From the NCBI GenBank assembly GCA_031769625.1, contig JAUIMM010000573.1, positions 1,005,001 through 1,069,000 of the forward strand: a DNA stretch of 64,000 nt. The letters run 5' to 3'. The notes beneath the pieces are model-generated. The model did no database searches and was not told the origin of the DNA. It was given only the letters and a program-made list of their open reading frames with translations. This stretch comes from Taudactylus pleione (Eukaryota > Chordata > Amphibia > Anura > Myobatrachidae). Shown piece after piece: positions 60,790-64,000 of this stretch (its first letter is position 1; every line of letters starts with the position of its first letter). The position numbers and the translations under genes were made by a program.

Positions 60790-61640
60790 AGTGTCTAGTT
60801 TGATGTACTGTACCAACATCTGGCAAATTTTGTTTCAAGCAGTACAATGATTTCTTAAGAAGGCATTCTTTTCCTTCTGGAAACAAAGTTTTATCATAAT
60901 TCTCTTGTGGCTCTATAAAGATTTATTAGGCTAGTACACCATTAAGATATGTTGAATCAAAATCTATCGTAGTCCGTGGCGGCTCCAGAGGTGCAGCGCA
61001 GTACAAAATTCAAATAGGGAAACCACACCAACTGCCATTTCATATACTGCCAAACATAGATGGCTGGGACTCACCTTTAGAACTGCCACTCATCGTAGTT
61101 AGTATAATAGCTAGTTATATATATAGTGCGGATATAGCAATTATTAAATGTAGGGCAGTGTACCTTGTGACAGAGGAGAACACTTCACTATAGTCAATTC
61201 TTGACTTTTAATAAAAATACCTTTATAACAAGGCAAGCCTTGTAATAGGCAATTGATCTGTCTGTATTTAGCTTTCTACATAAAGTCCTTTTGTTTTGTT
61301 CACAAGAGTCTAAGTCCCATTTTCATTTAAATATGCCATTTACTTATCTACAGCAGACTTCCATTCGGGCCACTTATTACTCAATTTTGCTTCTACAAAA
61401 CTTTGCGGCTCAGAGAATGCAATATTGACAAATTCCTCACTATACCTCTTTGGGGTTTTCCCTTTGTTATGTCTTGTTGAAATCTTTGTTTGCTGTTGGC
61501 TTTCTAGGTTTAAAGTCTCTTGGTTAGAGGTATTGGTTTTCACAGGTAGTTCAAGCATTACACATTTCTCAGGCACTTCACAGTTTGACTAATGAAATAT
61601 GACATTTCAGGACTTAACAGGTTTTTGTTAGCAATGTCTC
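60790..61640 (-). pseudogene. Ty1/copia reverse transcriptase region
   Basis: The - strand reads RHNKGKTPKRYSEEFVN...PQSFVEA...WPEWKSAVDK (61340-61490), the linker and start of copia RT. Then NTDRSIAYYKACLVIKVF near 61230-61290 (family DGS-KYKARLV-KGF), then after a foreign insert near 61000-61110 DFDSTYLNGVLA near 60930-60970 (catalytic-Asp block V-D-AYLNG) and EGKECLLKKSLYCLKQ (about 60830-60885). Many stops and frameshifts. Confidence 0.8.
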
Positions 61641-61649
61641 AAAGTTTAT

Positions 61650-62252
61650 GGGCCCAATTCAGACCCAGACGCTAAGCTACGGACGCTCGCTATGGGCAAT
61701 TGTCAGCAGTCTGTGCATGCGTATGCCTCGCAGTGCGCGTGCACGAACCAGTCACTGTGATCAGGAATCGTGCGCTCGTTGCACAAAGACTGAGCGCTAT
61801 TTTGAGCGACAGATAGTGCCATTTGTGGGTGGTAACAGGGGAAGGTGCTTGTGAACGGGGGAGTGGTGCTGCAAACGCAGGCGTGTCTGGCCGTCAAAAC
61901 GGAGTTTTATGGGTGTGCATAATTAGCATGGAAGCGTCATTGTACACGTCACTTGGTTATATTTCAGCCTGCAGTGATCGCAGTGCTTGCGGTGGAGTAG
62001 GGTCTACCTTAAGCGCTGCGTGCAGCTCCGATGGCTTTCGATGGTTCTGATTAATCATACACTTCCTGGTGTTTACACTGTGTTAAGAAAGAAAAGTGGG
62101 CGTCTTTATACCGGCATGCTCTCACTCTGCCATCGCTCTCTAAGACATAGAGGGCATCCTTACACCAGACAGTACGATCGTGGAATTTGCATACCCGGCC
62201 CCTTTTGACAGCAAGAGAGTGCAGCTTAGCATTCTGGGTCTGAATCGACCCC
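61650..62252. mobile_element. GGGCCTGATTCAG-family MITE, copy 4
   Basis: TAT at 61647-61649 and 62253-62255; ends GGGCCCAATTCAGACCCAG and complement of ...GGGTCTGAATCGACCCC. Inserted in the copia relic. Confidence 0.83.
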
Positions 62253-62339
62253 TATATTCCTTGCTCTCAAGACAATATCCTACAAAAATGCAATATTGTG
62301 ATTTGTAGTCTAAATTGCACCTTCTTTCTTTTGGATTAT
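62253..62339 (-). pseudogene. Copia fragment between two MITEs
   Basis: The - strand reads LDYKSQYCIFVGYCLESK, matching the CIFVGY block after copia integrase. It proves that both flanking MITEs inserted into one copia copy. Confidence 0.75.
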
Positions 62340-62833
62340 GGACCTGATTCAGACCCGCTCGTTAGCAAGTGCCTGCTCGTTGCAGGCAATGTTTGGTAAA
62401 TGTGCGCATGGCAGGCCAGTAGTAAATGGGGAGTGGAGTTGCGGACGCAGGCATGCCTGAGTGTTTTCACGCCATTTCTGGGGCGTGCATAATTAACAGG
62501 CAGTGTCATAGTAAACGTTACTTGCTTGAATAATACACTGAAGTGCTCGCAGTGCTTGCAGTAGGGTACAGTCAACTGCAAGCGCTGCAGTCAGATCCGA
62601 TGGAACCCGATGTATTGATGTGCTGTTGTATATACTTCCTGGAGATGATGTACGCTAGTGGGCGGCTAAAGACAGGCTGGTGGGTGTCTGTAAACACAAA
62701 GAGATCGCTCGCCAAGACATAGTGGGCGTGCTTATGTCTTGCCGTGCGAGCGGCTGCCTTGACATCACTTAGCTGAATTTCCATACGCTGTGAGCGAACG
62801 GCCGCATCTAGTGAGCTGGTCTGAATCAGGTCC
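62340..62833. mobile_element. GGGCCTGATTCAG-family MITE, copy 5
   Basis: TAT at 62337-62339 and 62834-62836; ends GGACCTGATTCAGACCCG and complement of ...TGGTCTGAATCAGGTCC. 494 bases. Confidence 0.87.
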
Positions 62834-62836
62834 TAT

Positions 62837-63637
62837 GTGCATAAGCTTTGCAACCAAATACTCTTAAGTGTCTTACAGTATGTCCAGTATCTTATCTGTC
62901 CACACTTAAATTGTTGTTTTCCCTTTCACTGACAGTGAGTGCATTGCTCTTTAGATAAACTGCTGTTTGAACTGCTTCAGCCTAAAATGTATTTTCAAGG
63001 ACAACATCATTCAGCATAGCATACGTTATTTGCACTATAGTATGATTTGCACATTCATTTACACCATTTTGTTCTGGCGTTTACAACATGGCTAGATGAT
63101 GCTTGATCTCATATTTGCTCATGCAGTCAGAAAAACCTTTATTTTGGTACTCTCCTCTGTTGATGGATCTTAAAGTCTTTTGTTTGTAACCTGTTTAAGT
63201 TTATACAAAATATTTGTAGTCCACAATTTTGTGTATCACTTCACTTTTTGCTATTAGGAAGTAAATATTGGTAATCATTGTAATATATTAGTGTCATGAA
63301 ATACCTGATCTACTAAACTATTCATGTTCCATAGGACCACATACATCTGTGTGCACTGATGATAGTGGTGCCTCAGCTCTAGTTGCTGATTTTGGAAAGG
63401 GCACCTGGTTTGCTTACCCTTGATGTAACTGTCACACTCCGGATGATCAGGATTGCTTATAGTCATGTCTGTCCCTGCTCTGACCACACTCTGTGAGCAC
63501 ATCAAAGACACCAGGGACTCTGAGGTACAGTCTGGGTGTATTACCTCCTCAGGCAGGACAGGGGGCACAATCCAGCATGAGTATGCAATCCATAAGGGTT
63601 GGTGTTTGATCTGGTTCATGTTGGGAAAAGAGGTCAA
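62837..63637 (-). pseudogene. Ty1/copia integrase region
   Basis: The - strand carries CDSYIKGKQTRCPF (63380-63435, end of the integrase zinc finger), a histidine-rich degraded start of the core, then from 63130 downwards MSKYEIKHHLAM, TPEQNGVNECANHTIV (last catalytic Glu region of copia, where the family reads NGV-ER-NRT) and AEAVQTAVYL. Frames break repeatedly. Order zinc finger, core, CIFVGY, RT is that of copia, not of gypsy. Confidence 0.82.
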
Positions 63638-64000
63638 AGTGGAAACATGTTTATTCTTGCTTTAGAATCTATGTGTATGGATAACAAACTAACTAAACAG
63701 AATGGAACAACTTTGAAAAATGCTTCTCATTTAAAACTGAATAGGCATATAACTAATAAAAGGATTAAGGCAACAATAATGCTGATTTAAAGAAGCTTCG
63801 AATTAAGGGTGTAGCTGGCTAGGTTAATCTTTTCTGGCACTATTTTCAGCTTCACACCCTCCGGCAAGAGTAAACTAAAAGCTGTGCACTTTTAGCATGT
63901 GTTTACTAATCTACTAAAACACCCTTAACAACTATATAAATACAGATGACTTTTCCATATTACTATCCTGACATCAATTTGGTAAGATAAGAGTGTTGAA
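63638..64000. other. Window edge, unresolved
   Basis: Presumably upstream copia sequence on the - strand, but no protease or gag motif could be read. Confidence 0.35.

Overview
The window is vertebrate nuclear DNA: split exons with GT-AG introns, AATAAA 3' ends, AT-rich introns, and very dense decayed transposons. The mixture of repeats (PIF/Harbinger and hAT MITEs, Penelope, Ty1/copia, chromodomain Ty3/gypsy, L2-like and L1/Tx1-like LINEs, a class I endogenous retrovirus) and the very long introns suggest an amphibian, probably an anuran with a large genome. That assignment is inference from repeat style, not from a species-specific gene.

1-16.3 kb holds the only host gene recognised. It is a zinc-containing medium-chain alcohol dehydrogenase on the + strand, with exons 2-9 at 2833-16006 and a poly(A) signal at 16213. 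Every exon has clean splice sites and consistent phases. A candidate first exon (213-233) sits upstream, but it lacks a GT donor. The introns contain a hAT MITE (419-779), fold-back MITEs, an L1/Tx1-like LINE relic broken by MITEs (about 4.4-7.45 kb), a mariner remnant (10785-11447) and an L2-like fragment (about 12.0-12.6 kb).

16.3-25.7 kb is intergenic repeat: TA microsatellites, Penelope relics (GIY-YIG coding at 20.44-21.04 kb and two hammerhead-like motifs), G-rich TTAGGG-like elements, a hAT MITE with a perfect 8-bp target duplication (23438-23828), a GGGCCTGATTCAG MITE and a chromodomain gypsy relic.

25.7-36.8 kb is a complete but mutated class I (gamma/epsilon-like) endogenous retrovirus: LTR, Pro-type primer site, gag, pro-pol, env, LTR. 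It carries stops and frameshifts in gag and pol, one stop in env, and a lysine at the catalytic glutamate position of integrase.

36.9-46.4 kb contains a 3.4-kb PIF/Harbinger element with transposase fragments (- strand), an accessory-like fragment (+ strand) and nested insertions. A pair of abutting MITEs follows, one made of consecutive hairpins, then a 5'-truncated LINE with a long RT reading frame. Two copies of a 107-bp sequence lie in inverted orientation around the LINE.

46.9-64 kb contains a 1.5-kb hAT element with a G-rich minisatellite, a decayed local duplication (52.8-55.3 kb), a 3.4-kb hAT element that encodes a BED-finger protein and carries a 154-bp tandem array (56098-59480), and a Ty1/copia relic on the - strand broken by two MITEs (60.8-63.64 kb). 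No rRNA, tRNA gene, CRISPR array or bacterial feature was seen.
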